From JBBDIK01 sp040880465 (GTDB taxonomy: Bacteria; Actinomycetota; UBA4738; JBBDHU01), in assembly GCA_040880465.1 (NCBI GenBank), contig JBBDIK010000017.1, positions 1 through 63,174 on the forward strand: a DNA stretch of 63,174 nt, given 5' to 3'. Position numbers and translations under genes: made by a program. Under the pieces are notes generated by a model. It saw only the letters and a list, made by a program, of their open reading frames with translations. It did no database searches and was not told the origin of the DNA. Positions 50,178 through 58,826 of the stretch are shown here, piece by piece; position 1 is the stretch's first letter, and each line of letters begins with the position of its first letter.

Positions 50178-51105
50178 CGACCGCGGCGGGGGCCGCCGTC
50201 TCGGCGCCGCTGATGTAGTAGATGTCCGTGTTGTCCTTCTTGCAGTTGTAGCGCGAGTAGAACAGATCGGTCTGGATGAGCGGACTCGTGACGGCGAAGG
50301 AGTCGTACACGTCACGCTGGTTCGGGAATGCGTGGAACACCGTCTCGACACCCCCCGAAGTCCTGCGGACCAGGGTGGTTCCCTGCCCGCAGTTGGTTCC
50401 GTTGTTCCTCCGCGCGAAGAAGATGGTTCCGTTCGGCGCGAGGGAGGGTGAGTACTGGAGTCCGGTCGGGTTGGGGACCATTGACGTCATACTCACTCCG
50501 ATGTCGTGCACGAAGATGTCGCAGGTATTCGTGCACCTCTCCCATACGGCGTAGTTCCCGTTCACTTGCCCGGCGGCCAGGTAGGGAGTCCGGCCGGTCT
50601 TCGCCAGCAGCCGGGAGGCCCCGGACCCCAGGTCGAACAGGATGATCTTCTGCCACTTCTTCTTGGCGCTCGTGTTGAAGTTGTTCCTGGCGAAGAGGGC
50701 CCAGTTGTCAGAGATGGTCGGTCCCCACTCCCAGAACTTCGTGTTCATCCCGGCCGGAGGGTTGGATCGGTTCCTCGTCGGAAGGTCGTAGAAGAAGAGG
50801 TCGGAGCTGTTCCCGCGCGTCTCCTGGAAGAGGAGGTTCCCCCCTGCGACACCGCCGCTGAAACTTTCCGTCTTTGGCTTGTTCACCTTGAAGACCGGGC
50901 CACCGCTGGTAGCGAGCGTGTCGAAATGACCCGGCTTCTGATCGTCGGAGGCGATGACGATGTAGCCACTGCTCCCACCCGTCGGCTGGGTCTGCCAGCC
51001 CGGCAGCTGGATGAATGGGGTCTCGGTGGCCGCGAGGGCCTGAGTCGCGATCAGCGACGCGACCGTTGCGAGGATGAAGACGAGCGCGCGGCGGCGGCGG
51101 TTCAT
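50095..51105 (-). CDS. Secreted protein, TolB/beta-propeller-like
   Basis: 336 residues from the ATG at 51105 (AGGAGG 5 bp upstream). Signal peptide RRRRALVFILATVASLIATQALA. The mature part has repeated YxxSPSLAPNGTIFFAR-like and LLFQETRGNSSDLFFYDLPT, WALFARNNF, YAVWERCTNTCDIFVHDI segments typical of WD40-like/TolB propeller blades. Four Cys. Role may be binding of envelope proteins or glycans, but nothing specific is visible. Its 3' 83 bp overlap lemA on the other strand, so the two C-termini are coded by the same DNA. Confidence 0.75.
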   Translation of the reverse strand: MNRRRRALVFILATVASLIATQALAATETPFIQLPGWQTQPTGGSSGYIVIASDDQKPGHFDTLATSGGPVFKVNKPKTESFSGGVAGGNLLFQETRGNSSDLFFYDLPTRNRSNPPAGMNTKFWEWGPTISDNWALFARNNFNTSAKKKWQKIILFDLGSGASRLLAKTGRTPYLAAGQVNGNYAVWERCTNTCDIFVHDIGVSMTSMVPNPTGLQYSPSLAPNGTIFFARRNNGTNCGQGTTLVRRTSGGVETVFHAFPNQRDVYDSFAVTSPLIQTDLFYSRYNCKKDNTDIYYISGAETAAPAAVATRQGRPAENPSGAWVRPIPPGSTPGA

Positions 51106-51179
51106 GGAAGCCTCCTGAGGGTCCGGCGGAGACATGAGCCTATCCTGGACCCCGGCGAGATAGCCAGCGGTCGTCGCGC

Positions 51180-52460
51180 TCAGGTCAAGGTCCGCCGGAC
51201 GCGCCGGGTGAAGACCCACCAGCCCGTCGCGAACGCCAGCGACACCCCGGCCAGGGCGAGGACGGCGATCCGGGGACCCCACAGCGCAGCGGCGCCGGCG
51301 GCCAGGATCGCCGAGATCGAGAGCGAGAACGTGATCAGCGCGACGTCCATCGCGAAGATCCGCCCACGCACGTAGTCCGGAACGATCTTCTGGAGCCCGT
51401 AGCTGGAGAGCGCCCATTGCGCGCCGCCCCCGAGGTGCGCTCCCGCTGCGCAGATGGCGGCGACCAGCAAGGATTGAGCCAGCGGCAGGAACAGGTACAC
51501 GACCCCGAAAGTGAAGAGCGCGATGCCGATCGCCCGGAACAACCCGCGTTCGGTTTTCCCAGCGAGTGCGCGCCCGAGGAACGGGCCGGTCAGCGCACCC
51601 ACGCCGCGCGCGGCCATCAGGATCCCGATCCCGATGGCGCCTCCCGCGAACGCCTCCTCCGACAGGATCGGCAGCAACACGAGTCCGATCCCACCTGCCA
51701 GGCCGAACCCCGCCTTGACCGCGATCAGCGCGGGGACGCGAGGATCCGTCCGCGCGTACCGGACACTCTCGGCGACGTCGCGGAACACCCTCGGCCGTCC
51801 CTCGGCAGCCGTGCGCTTCTCGCTGAAACTGCGGGTGATGGTCGCGAGCAGCGCGGCAGATACGGCGAACGAGATCGCGTCGCCGAAGAACGCGGCTTCG
51901 CGTCCGAAGACCGCCGCGACGACCCCGCCGATCGCCGCCCCGACCGCCAGCATCGTTCCCCATGTCGATCCCAGGACCGCGTTCGCCAGCAACAGATCCT
52001 TGGGCTCGACGAGGTTCGGCACCGCCGCTGTGGACGCTGGTTCGAAGAAGCCGGCAAGGGCGGACTCGATCGCCTGCAACACGATCGCCAGGACGACGAC
52101 GTTCGCGGCGTCGAAGAGCAGGAACACGGCGACGACCGCGGCGCGGACGAGGTCGGTGATGATCATCAGCTTTCGCCGGTCTAGGCGGTCGGCGAGGACC
52201 CCGCCGAGCGGTGAAACGAGGAAGAAGGGCATCATCTGGACCACCACGACGAACCCGGCCAGCAGCTCCGTGTTCCCCCTTCCTTCGAGGACCAGCTCGA
52301 AGAGAGCTACGGTCAGGAACCAATCGCCGGCATAGGAGATGATCTGGGCGAAGAAGAGCTTGCGGAAGTCGCGGTTCCGGCGCAACAGGTCCATCGATGC
52401 CCGGAAGCCGGACTGCTGGGGCGCGGCGGAGGTCTCGTCGGTGGTGGCCACGGCCTCCAC
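51180..52460 (-). CDS. MFS transporter
   Basis: 426 residues from the GTG at 52460; the GTG at 52451 is an alternative and a longer frame is unlikely. Twelve predicted membrane helices. The 2-3 loop GGVLADRLDRRKLMIITD is the MFS signature, and WFLTVALFELVLEGRGNTELLAGFVVVVQMMPFFLVSPLGG resembles the MFS_3/enterobactin-exporter-like branch. Likely an exporter of drugs or small metabolites driven by the proton gradient; substrate unknown. Divergent from purE, with about 50 bp shared between the starts. Confidence 0.85.
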   Translation of the reverse strand: MEAVATTDETSAAPQQSGFRASMDLLRRNRDFRKLFFAQIISYAGDWFLTVALFELVLEGRGNTELLAGFVVVVQMMPFFLVSPLGGVLADRLDRRKLMIITDLVRAAVVAVFLLFDAANVVVLAIVLQAIESALAGFFEPASTAAVPNLVEPKDLLLANAVLGSTWGTMLAVGAAIGGVVAAVFGREAAFFGDAISFAVSAALLATITRSFSEKRTAAEGRPRVFRDVAESVRYARTDPRVPALIAVKAGFGLAGGIGLVLLPILSEEAFAGGAIGIGILMAARGVGALTGPFLGRALAGKTERGLFRAIGIALFTFGVVYLFLPLAQSLLVAAICAAGAHLGGGAQWALSSYGLQKIVPDYVRGRIFAMDVALITFSLSISAILAAGAAALWGPRIAVLALAGVSLAFATGWWVFTRRVRRTLT

Positions 52461-52474
52461 GCTAGCAAGGGCGA

Positions 52475-52480
52475 TAGGAT
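52475..52480 (+). promoter_or_regulatory. purE: -10 element of purE
   Basis: TAGGAT 29 bp before the purE ATG, followed by the SD GAGCAGGAGG. Located in the divergent region shared with the MFS transporter. Confidence 0.4.
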
Positions 52481-52509
52481 GAGCCCCCGCGAGCAGGAGG
52501 GTATGAGGC

Positions 52510-53001
52510 ATGGCCGAGCCGAAGGTCGGCGTGATCATGGGGTCGAAGTCGGACTGGGAGACGATGCGTCACGCTGTCGGGACGCTCGAGAAGCTCGGTG
52601 TTCCCGCCGAGGCCGAGGTCATCTCGGCCCATCGGACGCCGGACCGGCTCGTTGAGTACTGCGAAACCGCACCCGATCGCGGGCTCAAGGTCATCATCGC
52701 CGGCGCCGGGATGGCCGCTGCGCTCCCGGGCGCGACGGCGGCGAAGACGCAACTTCCGGTGCTCGGCGTTCCGACGGAGTCCAAGCTGATGGGCCTGGAC
52801 TCGCTGCTCGCGATGTCGCAGATGCCGGCCGGGATCCCGGTCGGGACCCTGGCGGTCGGTCGCGCCGGCGCCGTCAACGCCGCGCTGCTCGCCGTCGCGA
52901 TCCTGGCGCTCTCGGACGACGCGCTGGCCGAGCGACTCCGGGGGTTCCGCGAGCAGCAGACGGCAGACGGTCTGGCGAACTCGGACCCCACGGCAAGCTG
53001 A
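52510..53001 (+). CDS. purE: N5-carboxyaminoimidazole ribonucleotide mutase
   Basis: 163 residues, SD GAGGGTATGAGGC before the ATG. PurE class I: KVGVIMGSKSDWETMRHA, EVISAHRTPDRLVEY (catalytic His and Ser environment), IIAGAGMAAALPG, GVPTESKLMGLDSLLAMSQMPAGIPVGTLAVG. Moves the carboxylate of N5-CAIR to C4 in purine synthesis. PurK, the usual partner, is not in the window. First pur gene on this strand; a TAGGAT hexamer 29 bp upstream is a plausible -10. Confidence 0.95.
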   Translation: MAEPKVGVIMGSKSDWETMRHAVGTLEKLGVPAEAEVISAHRTPDRLVEYCETAPDRGLKVIIAGAGMAAALPGATAAKTQLPVLGVPTESKLMGLDSLLAMSQMPAGIPVGTLAVGRAGAVNAALLAVAILALSDDALAERLRGFREQQTADGLANSDPTAS

Positions 53002-53028
53002 ACCGCACACCCAAAGCGAAGAGGAGTC

Positions 53029-53685
53029 ATGCTCGAGGGGTTCACCTGGTACAAGCAGGCGGCGTTCAAGTGGGCAACGGGCCACGGCCCGACCGTGTAC
53101 CTGGATCCATGGGGGATCCCCAACGACGCGCCGCCGGCCGACGCGATCTTCATCACCCACGCGCACTTCGACCACCTGTCTCCCGAAGACATCCACCGGA
53201 TCCGTGCCGAGGGAACCACGTTCTTCGCGCCGGCCGACGTCGCGGCGGAACTCGCGGGCAACGTGACTGCGGTGGCGCCCGGTGACGCGTTCCAGGTGTT
53301 GGGGATCCGTGTTCAGGCCGTCCCTGCGTACAACGTTCTGGAGGAGCGCCTCGGTTTCCATCCGAAGGGGAACCGTTGGGTCGGGTACGTGTTCACGACG
53401 CCCGGCGGCACGTACTACCACGCCGGGGATACCGATCACGTCGAGGAACTGAACGCGGTCCGGGCCGATGTTGCGTTCGTACCGATCGGTGGGACGTTCA
53501 CGATGTCGCCTCCCGAAGCGGCCGGTCTGGTGAAGGTCATCGGGCCGAAGGTGGCCGTGCCGATGCACTACGGGTTCGTCGTCGGGGACCGCCGAGATGC
53601 CGACGTGTTCGCACAGGAGGCAGCACCTGTACGGGTGGAAACGCTCGAGCCCCAGCGTCCCTGGGGCGAGGGCGCAAGCGATTGA
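53029..53685 (+). CDS. Metallo-beta-lactamase-fold hydrolase (UPF0173-like)
   Basis: 218 residues. Metal site HAHFDH (THAHFDHLSPEDI, HxHxDH), a further Asp in YYHAGDTDHVEEL and a late His in VPMHYGFVVGD make a complete di-metal centre. The pattern matches the 'metal-dependent hydrolase' family related to UlaG/UPF0173, general hydrolases with unknown natural substrate. Cytoplasmic. Starts 27 bp after purE, so probably in the same transcript, but no known link to purine synthesis. RBS AAGAGGAG is good. Confidence 0.88.
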   Translation: MLEGFTWYKQAAFKWATGHGPTVYLDPWGIPNDAPPADAIFITHAHFDHLSPEDIHRIRAEGTTFFAPADVAAELAGNVTAVAPGDAFQVLGIRVQAVPAYNVLEERLGFHPKGNRWVGYVFTTPGGTYYHAGDTDHVEELNAVRADVAFVPIGGTFTMSPPEAAGLVKVIGPKVAVPMHYGFVVGDRRDADVFAQEAAPVRVETLEPQRPWGEGASD

Positions 53686-53699
53686 AGGGGGAACGGACG

Positions 53700-53903
53700 A
53701 TGGGTGTAATCAAGACGATCGATCTGGTGGGAGTGTCGGCCGAGTCGTGGCGCGATGCGGCGAATCAGGCGCTGGCTGAGGCCGCCAAGACGCTGCGCGG
53801 CATCGAGACGATGGACGTGCTCGAGACCACCGCGGTGGTCAAGGACAACATGATCGCCGAGTACCACACGCACGTGCGCATCAACTTCCGCATCGAGCAC
53901 TAG
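53700..53903 (+). CDS. Dodecin flavoprotein
   Basis: 67 residues, ATG at 53700 after SD GAAGGGGG. VIKTIDLVGVSAESWRDAANQAL, LRGIETMDVLETTAVV and AEYHTHVRINFRIEH are the dodecin pattern: a small beta-alpha-beta-beta unit that assembles into dodecamers. Dodecins bind flavins (FMN, FAD, riboflavin) and may store or buffer them. The Trp that stacks on the flavin in archaeal and mycobacterial dodecins (RWFEVQE) is here Met (GIETMDVLE), so flavin binding may differ. Fourteen bp from the hydrolase stop, likely the same operon. Confidence 0.85.
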   Translation: MGVIKTIDLVGVSAESWRDAANQALAEAAKTLRGIETMDVLETTAVVKDNMIAEYHTHVRINFRIEH

Positions 53904-53926
53904 CCGGGAGCGACCGGCTCGGGGGA

Positions 53927-54322
53927 TCAGCTCCAGCAGAAGACGACCAGGTCGAACCCGTGGTCGCCCTCTCCCCCGCCCGGCGCGAAGGTCGAGACCA
54001 GGACCTCCTTCGTGTTCGTGTAGCGCGGCTGGACGGTGATCGAACCGGGGTCGTCCGGGGTCACGATGCTCTTCTTCGCGCTGAGGGTGGCCTGGTAGAT
54101 GCACCCGGCGACGTTGTGGTTGTTGAACCGAACCCAGTAGTCGCCGGTGTTCAGCCTGTCCGAACTCGCCCCGGTCGTGCCTTTCACCATGGTGCCGTCG
54201 GCGCTGACGCGGGCCCGAAGCATGGTCGGCGGCGGCGGCGGATCGACGGCGCTGGCGATGCCGATGCCGGCGATCGCGAGGAGCAGGGCGCTCGCCAGCA
54301 AGGCGAGGATGTTCTTGGACAT
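53927..54322 (-). CDS. Small secreted protein of unknown function
   Basis: 131 residues from the ATG at 54322 (GAAGGGGG upstream). Signal peptide NILALLASALLLAIAGIGIASA, then PPPPP. The mature domain is predicted as beta-rich: DYWVRFNNHNVAGCIYQATLSAKKSIV and ITVQPRYTNTKEVLVSTF, ending FDLVVFCWS. Two Cys that could pair. No family assigned. Lies opposite to and between the pur genes, interrupting the cluster on the other strand. Confidence 0.65.
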   Translation of the reverse strand: MSKNILALLASALLLAIAGIGIASAVDPPPPPTMLRARVSADGTMVKGTTGASSDRLNTGDYWVRFNNHNVAGCIYQATLSAKKSIVTPDDPGSITVQPRYTNTKEVLVSTFAPGGGEGDHGFDLVVFCWS

Positions 54323-54404
54323 GGTGGGCCCCCTTCGGGTTCGTTCGTTCTGTGGGGGACCGCACCTTCCATCTTCCGCGATGGGGGAGCGCCGGGCAAG
54401 GACG

Positions 54405-54908
54405 TCAGGCGTCGACTTCGCAGTCCAGGTACCGGTTGACCCTGACCAGGGCCCGGGTCGCGGGGTCAAGGGCCTCGAACGTTTCGACGCCGTCCCCGAG
54501 CAGCCGGCTGCTCTCGAGGAGGGCTTGGGACCAGGCTCGAACCGCCCCGGCCGCCTGGCCATGACCCTCGTTCTTGAGGATGGCGGCCTGTCTCGCGGCG
54601 ATCCTGACTCCCGCGCGCATCTGCCGTTCGGCGGCAGGCGGCTGAACCTTCTTCGTGATCAGCCTCGCCTCGATGCCGAGCACCAGTTCCTCGTCGATGC
54701 AGAAGCTGATCAGGACCGGGTCGTACCCTTCCTCTCCGAGTTCGGCCGGGGGCGGCACGAACGGACGCGACGCGCTCGGCGACGGAGAGGGTGGCGCGGC
54801 CGTGGGGGGGCTGCTCGGCGGCGCCGGCGTGCACCCGATCAGCACCCATCCGAGGACCCCCGCGAGGGAGAGGACGGACAGGCGACGGGAGGCGGAGCGA
54901 ACGGTCAT
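54405..54908 (-). CDS. Lipoprotein of unknown function
   Basis: 167 residues from the ATG at 54908. Signal peptide with lipobox GWVLIGC (Cys26), then a Pro/Ser/Thr-rich wall-spanning linker (about 28-55) and a helical domain (ISFCIDEELVLGIEARLITKK, AERQMRAGVRIAARQAAILKNEGHGQAAGAVRAW). Start supported by TACGAT (54916-54921, minus strand) 7 bp upstream, without SD: leaderless. An ATG 9 bp upstream is possible but overlaps that element. No family known. Next to the other small exported gene, divergent from purA. Confidence 0.68.
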   Translation of the reverse strand: MTVRSASRRLSVLSLAGVLGWVLIGCTPAPPSSPPTAAPPSPSPSASRPFVPPPAELGEEGYDPVLISFCIDEELVLGIEARLITKKVQPPAAERQMRAGVRIAARQAAILKNEGHGQAAGAVRAWSQALLESSRLLGDGVETFEALDPATRALVRVNRYLDCEVDA

Positions 54909-54915
54909 CGGAACC

Positions 54916-54921
54916 ATCGTA
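54916..54921 (-). promoter_or_regulatory. -10 element, leaderless start
   Basis: TACGAT on the minus strand, 7 bp before the lipoprotein ATG at 54908. Confidence 0.4.
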
Positions 54922-54974
54922 CGAGTCGGCGCACGAGCCGGGCCGGTGACCCCGCCCGATACACTGAAGGAGCC

Positions 54975-56249
54975 ATGCCAGCCACCATCGTCGTCGGGAC
55001 CCAGTGGGGGGATGAGGGCAAGGGCAAGGCCACCGATCTCCTGGCCGATCGGATGCACTACGTGGTCCGCTACCAGGGCGGGAACAACGCGGGTCACACC
55101 ATCCTCGCCGGTGGCCGCATGCTCAAGCTCCAACTGATCCCCTCCGGCATCCTGTACCCGCACATCACGTCGGTCATCGCAGACGGGGTCGTGGTCGACC
55201 CGCGCGTCCTGTTCGCGGAGGTCGATGCGCTCGAAGAGCAGGGCATCGACACCTCCAAGCTTCGCATCTCCGGCAATGCCCACCTGATCATGCCGTACCA
55301 TCTGGAGCTCGAGAAGGTCACCCAGCGCCACCTCGGCGGTAACGCGCTCGGCACCACGAAGCGGGGGATCGGGCCGACCTACGCCGACAAGGCCGCGCGG
55401 ATCGGGATCCGAGTCCAGGATCTGCTCGACCCCAAGATCTTCCGGCAGAAGCTCGACGTCGCTCTCAAGGAGAAGAACGCCATCCTGACGAAGGTCTATG
55501 GACGCCTGCCGCTCGACGCCGACGCCATCGTGGCCGAGTACGAGGATTTCGGCGCGAGGCTGCAACCGATGATCGTGGAGTGTTCCAAGCTCCTCAACGA
55601 CGCGCTCGATCGTGGCGAGAACGTGCTCCTCGAAGGAGCCCAGGCCACGATGCTCGACCTCGACCACGGCACCTACCCATTCGTCACGTCGTCGAACCCC
55701 GTCTCCGGCTACGCGCTCGCCTCGACCGGCATCGGCCCGAGACACGTCGACCGGGTGATCGGCATCGTGAAGGCGTACGTCTCGAAGGTCGGTGCCGGTC
55801 CGTTCCCCACGAAGGACACCGGCGACGACGGCGAGCGGATGATCGAGATCGGCAAGGAGTACGGGACCAACACCGGGCGCAAGCGCGACTGCGGCTGGTT
55901 CGACGCCGTCGTGCTGCGGTTCGCCGCACGCGTGAACGGCTTGACGGAGATCTTCCTCACGAAGCTCGATGTGTTGTCGGGGTTCTCGACCGTGAAGATC
56001 TGCGTCGCCTACGACAGCGACGGCGAGCGTTACGAGGACATGCCTGCGAACCAGACGGCGTTCCACCACTCCGTCCCGGTCTACGAGGAGATGAAGGGCT
56101 GGGAGGAGGATCTGTCCGGCATCACCGACTTCGATGGCCTGCCGACGGCGGCCAGGGACTACATCCGCCGACTCGAGGACCTGGTCGGCGTGCCGGTCCG
56201 GTTCGCCTCGGTGGGTCCGGCCCGTGAACAGACGCTGGCGGTGCCGTGA
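54975..56249 (+). CDS. purA: Adenylosuccinate synthetase
   Basis: 424 residues. GTP-dependent first step from IMP to AMP. P loop GTQWGDEGKGKATDLL with catalytic Asp, NNAGHTI (catalytic His), RGIGPTYADKAARIGI, LEGAQATMLDLDHGTYPFVTSSNPVSG, TGRKRDCGWFDAV and C-terminal IRRLEDLVGVPVRFASVGPAREQT. Complete. A TACACT (54960-54965) only 9 bp upstream and a GAAGGAG directly before the ATG overlap, so the mRNA is either leaderless or starts further up. GTGA overlap with purD. Confidence 0.97.
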   Translation: MPATIVVGTQWGDEGKGKATDLLADRMHYVVRYQGGNNAGHTILAGGRMLKLQLIPSGILYPHITSVIADGVVVDPRVLFAEVDALEEQGIDTSKLRISGNAHLIMPYHLELEKVTQRHLGGNALGTTKRGIGPTYADKAARIGIRVQDLLDPKIFRQKLDVALKEKNAILTKVYGRLPLDADAIVAEYEDFGARLQPMIVECSKLLNDALDRGENVLLEGAQATMLDLDHGTYPFVTSSNPVSGYALASTGIGPRHVDRVIGIVKAYVSKVGAGPFPTKDTGDDGERMIEIGKEYGTNTGRKRDCGWFDAVVLRFAARVNGLTEIFLTKLDVLSGFSTVKICVAYDSDGERYEDMPANQTAFHHSVPVYEEMKGWEEDLSGITDFDGLPTAARDYIRRLEDLVGVPVRFASVGPAREQTLAVP

Positions 56250-57514
56250 AGATCCTGGTCGTAGGCGGTGGGGGCCGTGAGCACGCCCTCATCTGGCGCC
56301 TCGCCCAGAACCCGACCGTCGACCGGATCTACGCGGCTCCCGGGAACGCCGGCATCGCCGACGAGGCCACGTGCGTCCCGGTCTCCGCGGGTGACGTCAC
56401 CGGCCTGGTTGAGTTCGTCGAACGGAACGGTATCGATCTGACCGTCGTCGGACCGGAGGCGCCGCTCGTCGCCGGACTGGCCGATGAACTCGACGCGAGG
56501 GCGTTCCCGGTGTTCGGGCCGTCGGCGGCGGCCGCGCAGATCGAAGCATCGAAGTCGTGGGCCAAGGACATCTGCGAACGGCACGACATCGCGACCGCGC
56601 GCTCGGAGACCTTCGGTGACGTCGACGAGGCGCTGATGTACCTGGACGCGATGCAGGCCCCGCTCGTGGTCAAGGCGGACGGGCTCGCGGCCGGTAAGGG
56701 CGTCGCGGTGACCGAGGATCGCGCTGAGGCAGACGCGTTCGTGCGAGCGATCCTGCTCGACCGGGTGTTCGGTGAAGCGGGCGCGAAGGTCCTGATCGAG
56801 GAGTACCTGGACGGGCCGGAGATCTCCGCGCTCTGCCTGACCGACGGCAAGGAGGTGCTGCCGCTGGCGCTCGCCCAGGACCACAAGCGGGTCGGGGACG
56901 GAGATACCGGACCGAACACGGGTGGGATGGGCGCCTACTCCCCGCTGCCGTTCGTCGATGACGACCTCGAACGATCGATCACCTGGGACACGCTGACGCA
57001 GGCCGTCCGGGCGCTCGAGGCGGAGGGCATCACCTACCGTGGCGTGCTCTACGCAGGGATGGTTCTGACCGCGGACGGACCGAAACTGCTGGAGTTCAAC
57101 TGCCGTTTCGGCGATCCCGAGACCCAGGTCATCGTGCCCCGGATGGCCTCGGACCTCGGCGAACTCCTGCTCGCCTGCGTCGAGGGCAACCTCGGCAACT
57201 ACAAGATGCTCTGGAAACCGGAGTCCTGCGTCACGGTGACCGTGGCGTCGGCGGGCTATCCCGGTGAGATCGAGACGGGGATGCCGATCGACGGGCTGCG
57301 GGAGGCCGAGGAGGTCGACGGCGTCGTCGTGTTCCATGCCGGGACCGCGATGCGGGACGGTAGAGTGGTCACCTCCGGGGGGAGGGTGCTGTCGGTGAGC
57401 GCGATGGGTTCGGATCTCGCCGAGGCCCGCGAGCGGGCCTACGCGGCGTGCGAGCAGATCACGTTCGAGGGCATGCACTACCGGAAGGACATCGGCGAGA
57501 AGGCGTTCGCGTGA
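56246..57514 (+). CDS. purD: Phosphoribosylamine-glycine ligase (GAR synthetase)
   Basis: 422 residues, GTG in a GTGA overlap with purA. ATP-grasp enzyme: N-domain KILVVGGGGREHALIWRLAQNP, VVGPEAPLVAGLADEL, ATP-grasp PLVVKADGLAAGKGVAV and EEYLDGPEISALCLTDG, and the metal-binding GMGAYSPLPF and EFNCRFGDPETQ. Second step of purine synthesis, phosphoribosylamine plus glycine. Length is typical for the monofunctional enzyme. Next gene 10 bp downstream. Confidence 0.97.
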   Translation: MKILVVGGGGREHALIWRLAQNPTVDRIYAAPGNAGIADEATCVPVSAGDVTGLVEFVERNGIDLTVVGPEAPLVAGLADELDARAFPVFGPSAAAAQIEASKSWAKDICERHDIATARSETFGDVDEALMYLDAMQAPLVVKADGLAAGKGVAVTEDRAEADAFVRAILLDRVFGEAGAKVLIEEYLDGPEISALCLTDGKEVLPLALAQDHKRVGDGDTGPNTGGMGAYSPLPFVDDDLERSITWDTLTQAVRALEAEGITYRGVLYAGMVLTADGPKLLEFNCRFGDPETQVIVPRMASDLGELLLACVEGNLGNYKMLWKPESCVTVTVASAGYPGEIETGMPIDGLREAEEVDGVVVFHAGTAMRDGRVVTSGGRVLSVSAMGSDLAEARERAYAACEQITFEGMHYRKDIGEKAFA

Positions 57515-57524
57515 GGAGGCCGCG

Positions 57525-58826
57525 ATGATCCCGCGTTACACGTTGCCGGAGATGGCGGCGGTGTGGTCCGACGAGGCCCGGATGGCCCATTGGCTCGAGA
57601 TCGAGATCTTGGCGGCTGAGGGCTGGATGCGGCTCGGGAAGGTCCCCGAAGACGATGCGCGGGCGATCCGCGAGAACGCCACCTTCGATATCGCCCGGGT
57701 CGACGAGCTCGAGGCGATCACCCGTCACGACGTCGCGGCGTTCGTGCAGAACGTTCAGGAGTCGGTCGGCGAACCCGGCCGCTGGCTCCACTTCGGACTG
57801 ACCTCGTCGGACGTGCTCGATTCCGGGCTCGCCCTCCAGCTCCGCGACGCGGCCGACCTGCTGCTGACGCGGATGGACACGCTGCTGGCGGTGACGAAGA
57901 ACCTGGCGTTCGAGCACCGGCGGACGGCGATGGTCGGGCGATCCCACGGCATCATCGCCGAGCCGACGACCCTTGGGCACAAGTTGGCCCTCTGGGCGTT
58001 CGAGATGGACCGCGGACGGGACCGGTTGCGCCGCGCGCGCGAGGTCGTGAGCGTCGGGAAGATCAGCGGCCCCGTCGGCACCTATTCGAACGTCGATCCG
58101 CAGATCGAGGAATACGTGTGTGCGCAACTCGGCTTGCGGGCCGCCGAGGTCTCGAACCAGATCATCCAGCGCGACCGCCACGCCGAGTTCATGGCGGCGC
58201 TCGCGCTGGTCGCGAGTTCGCTGGACAAGTTCGCGACGGAGATCCGTCACCTGGCACGAACCGAGGTGCGCGAGGTGCAGGAGCCGTTCGCCGAGGGGCA
58301 GAAGGGCTCCAGCGCGATGCCGCACAAGCGTAACCCGGTGGTGTGCGAGCGGATCAGCGGTCTGGCGCGCGTGATCCGCGGCAACCTCCAGACCGCCCTC
58401 GAGAACGTGGCCCTGTGGCACGAACGCGACATCTCCCACTCGTCCGCCGAACGCGTCATCCTGCCCGACTCGACGATCGCGCTCGACTTCATGCTCGCGG
58501 ACTTCACCTGGGTCCTCGAGGGCCTCCGCGTGAACACGGAGCGCATGCGCGAGAACATGATGGCGGGCGGGGGACTGGTGTTCAGCCAGGGCGTGCTGCT
58601 TGCGTTGGTCGGTGCGGGACTCTCGCGCGATGAGGCCTACGCACTGGTGCAGGCAGCCGCGGCTGATGCGTGGGACGAGGGTGGCAACTTCCGCACTGCC
58701 GTCGCGGCCGCGGCGGGCGACCGACTCGGGAGCGAACACCTAGACGACCTGTTCGACCCGGACCGGTTCCTGGGGAACCTGGACGGAGTATTCGACCGGC
58801 TGGCGAAACTGGAGGTAGGGGAATGA
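57525..58826 (+). CDS. purB: Adenylosuccinate lyase
   Basis: 433 residues, SD GAGGAGG. Fumarase/aspartase superfamily enzyme that cleaves SAICAR and adenylosuccinate. RYTLPEMAAVWSDEARMAHWLEIE at the N-terminus, HFGLTSSDVLDSGLALQL, GRSHGIIAEPTTLGHKLALW (catalytic His), EGQKGSSAMPHKRNPVVCER (superfamily signature with catalytic Ser) and HERDISHSSAERVILPDS. Complete. ATGA overlap with purC. Confidence 0.97.
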   Translation: MIPRYTLPEMAAVWSDEARMAHWLEIEILAAEGWMRLGKVPEDDARAIRENATFDIARVDELEAITRHDVAAFVQNVQESVGEPGRWLHFGLTSSDVLDSGLALQLRDAADLLLTRMDTLLAVTKNLAFEHRRTAMVGRSHGIIAEPTTLGHKLALWAFEMDRGRDRLRRAREVVSVGKISGPVGTYSNVDPQIEEYVCAQLGLRAAEVSNQIIQRDRHAEFMAALALVASSLDKFATEIRHLARTEVREVQEPFAEGQKGSSAMPHKRNPVVCERISGLARVIRGNLQTALENVALWHERDISHSSAERVILPDSTIALDFMLADFTWVLEGLRVNTERMRENMMAGGGLVFSQGVLLALVGAGLSRDEAYALVQAAAADAWDEGGNFRTAVAAAAGDRLGSEHLDDLFDPDRFLGNLDGVFDRLAKLEVGE

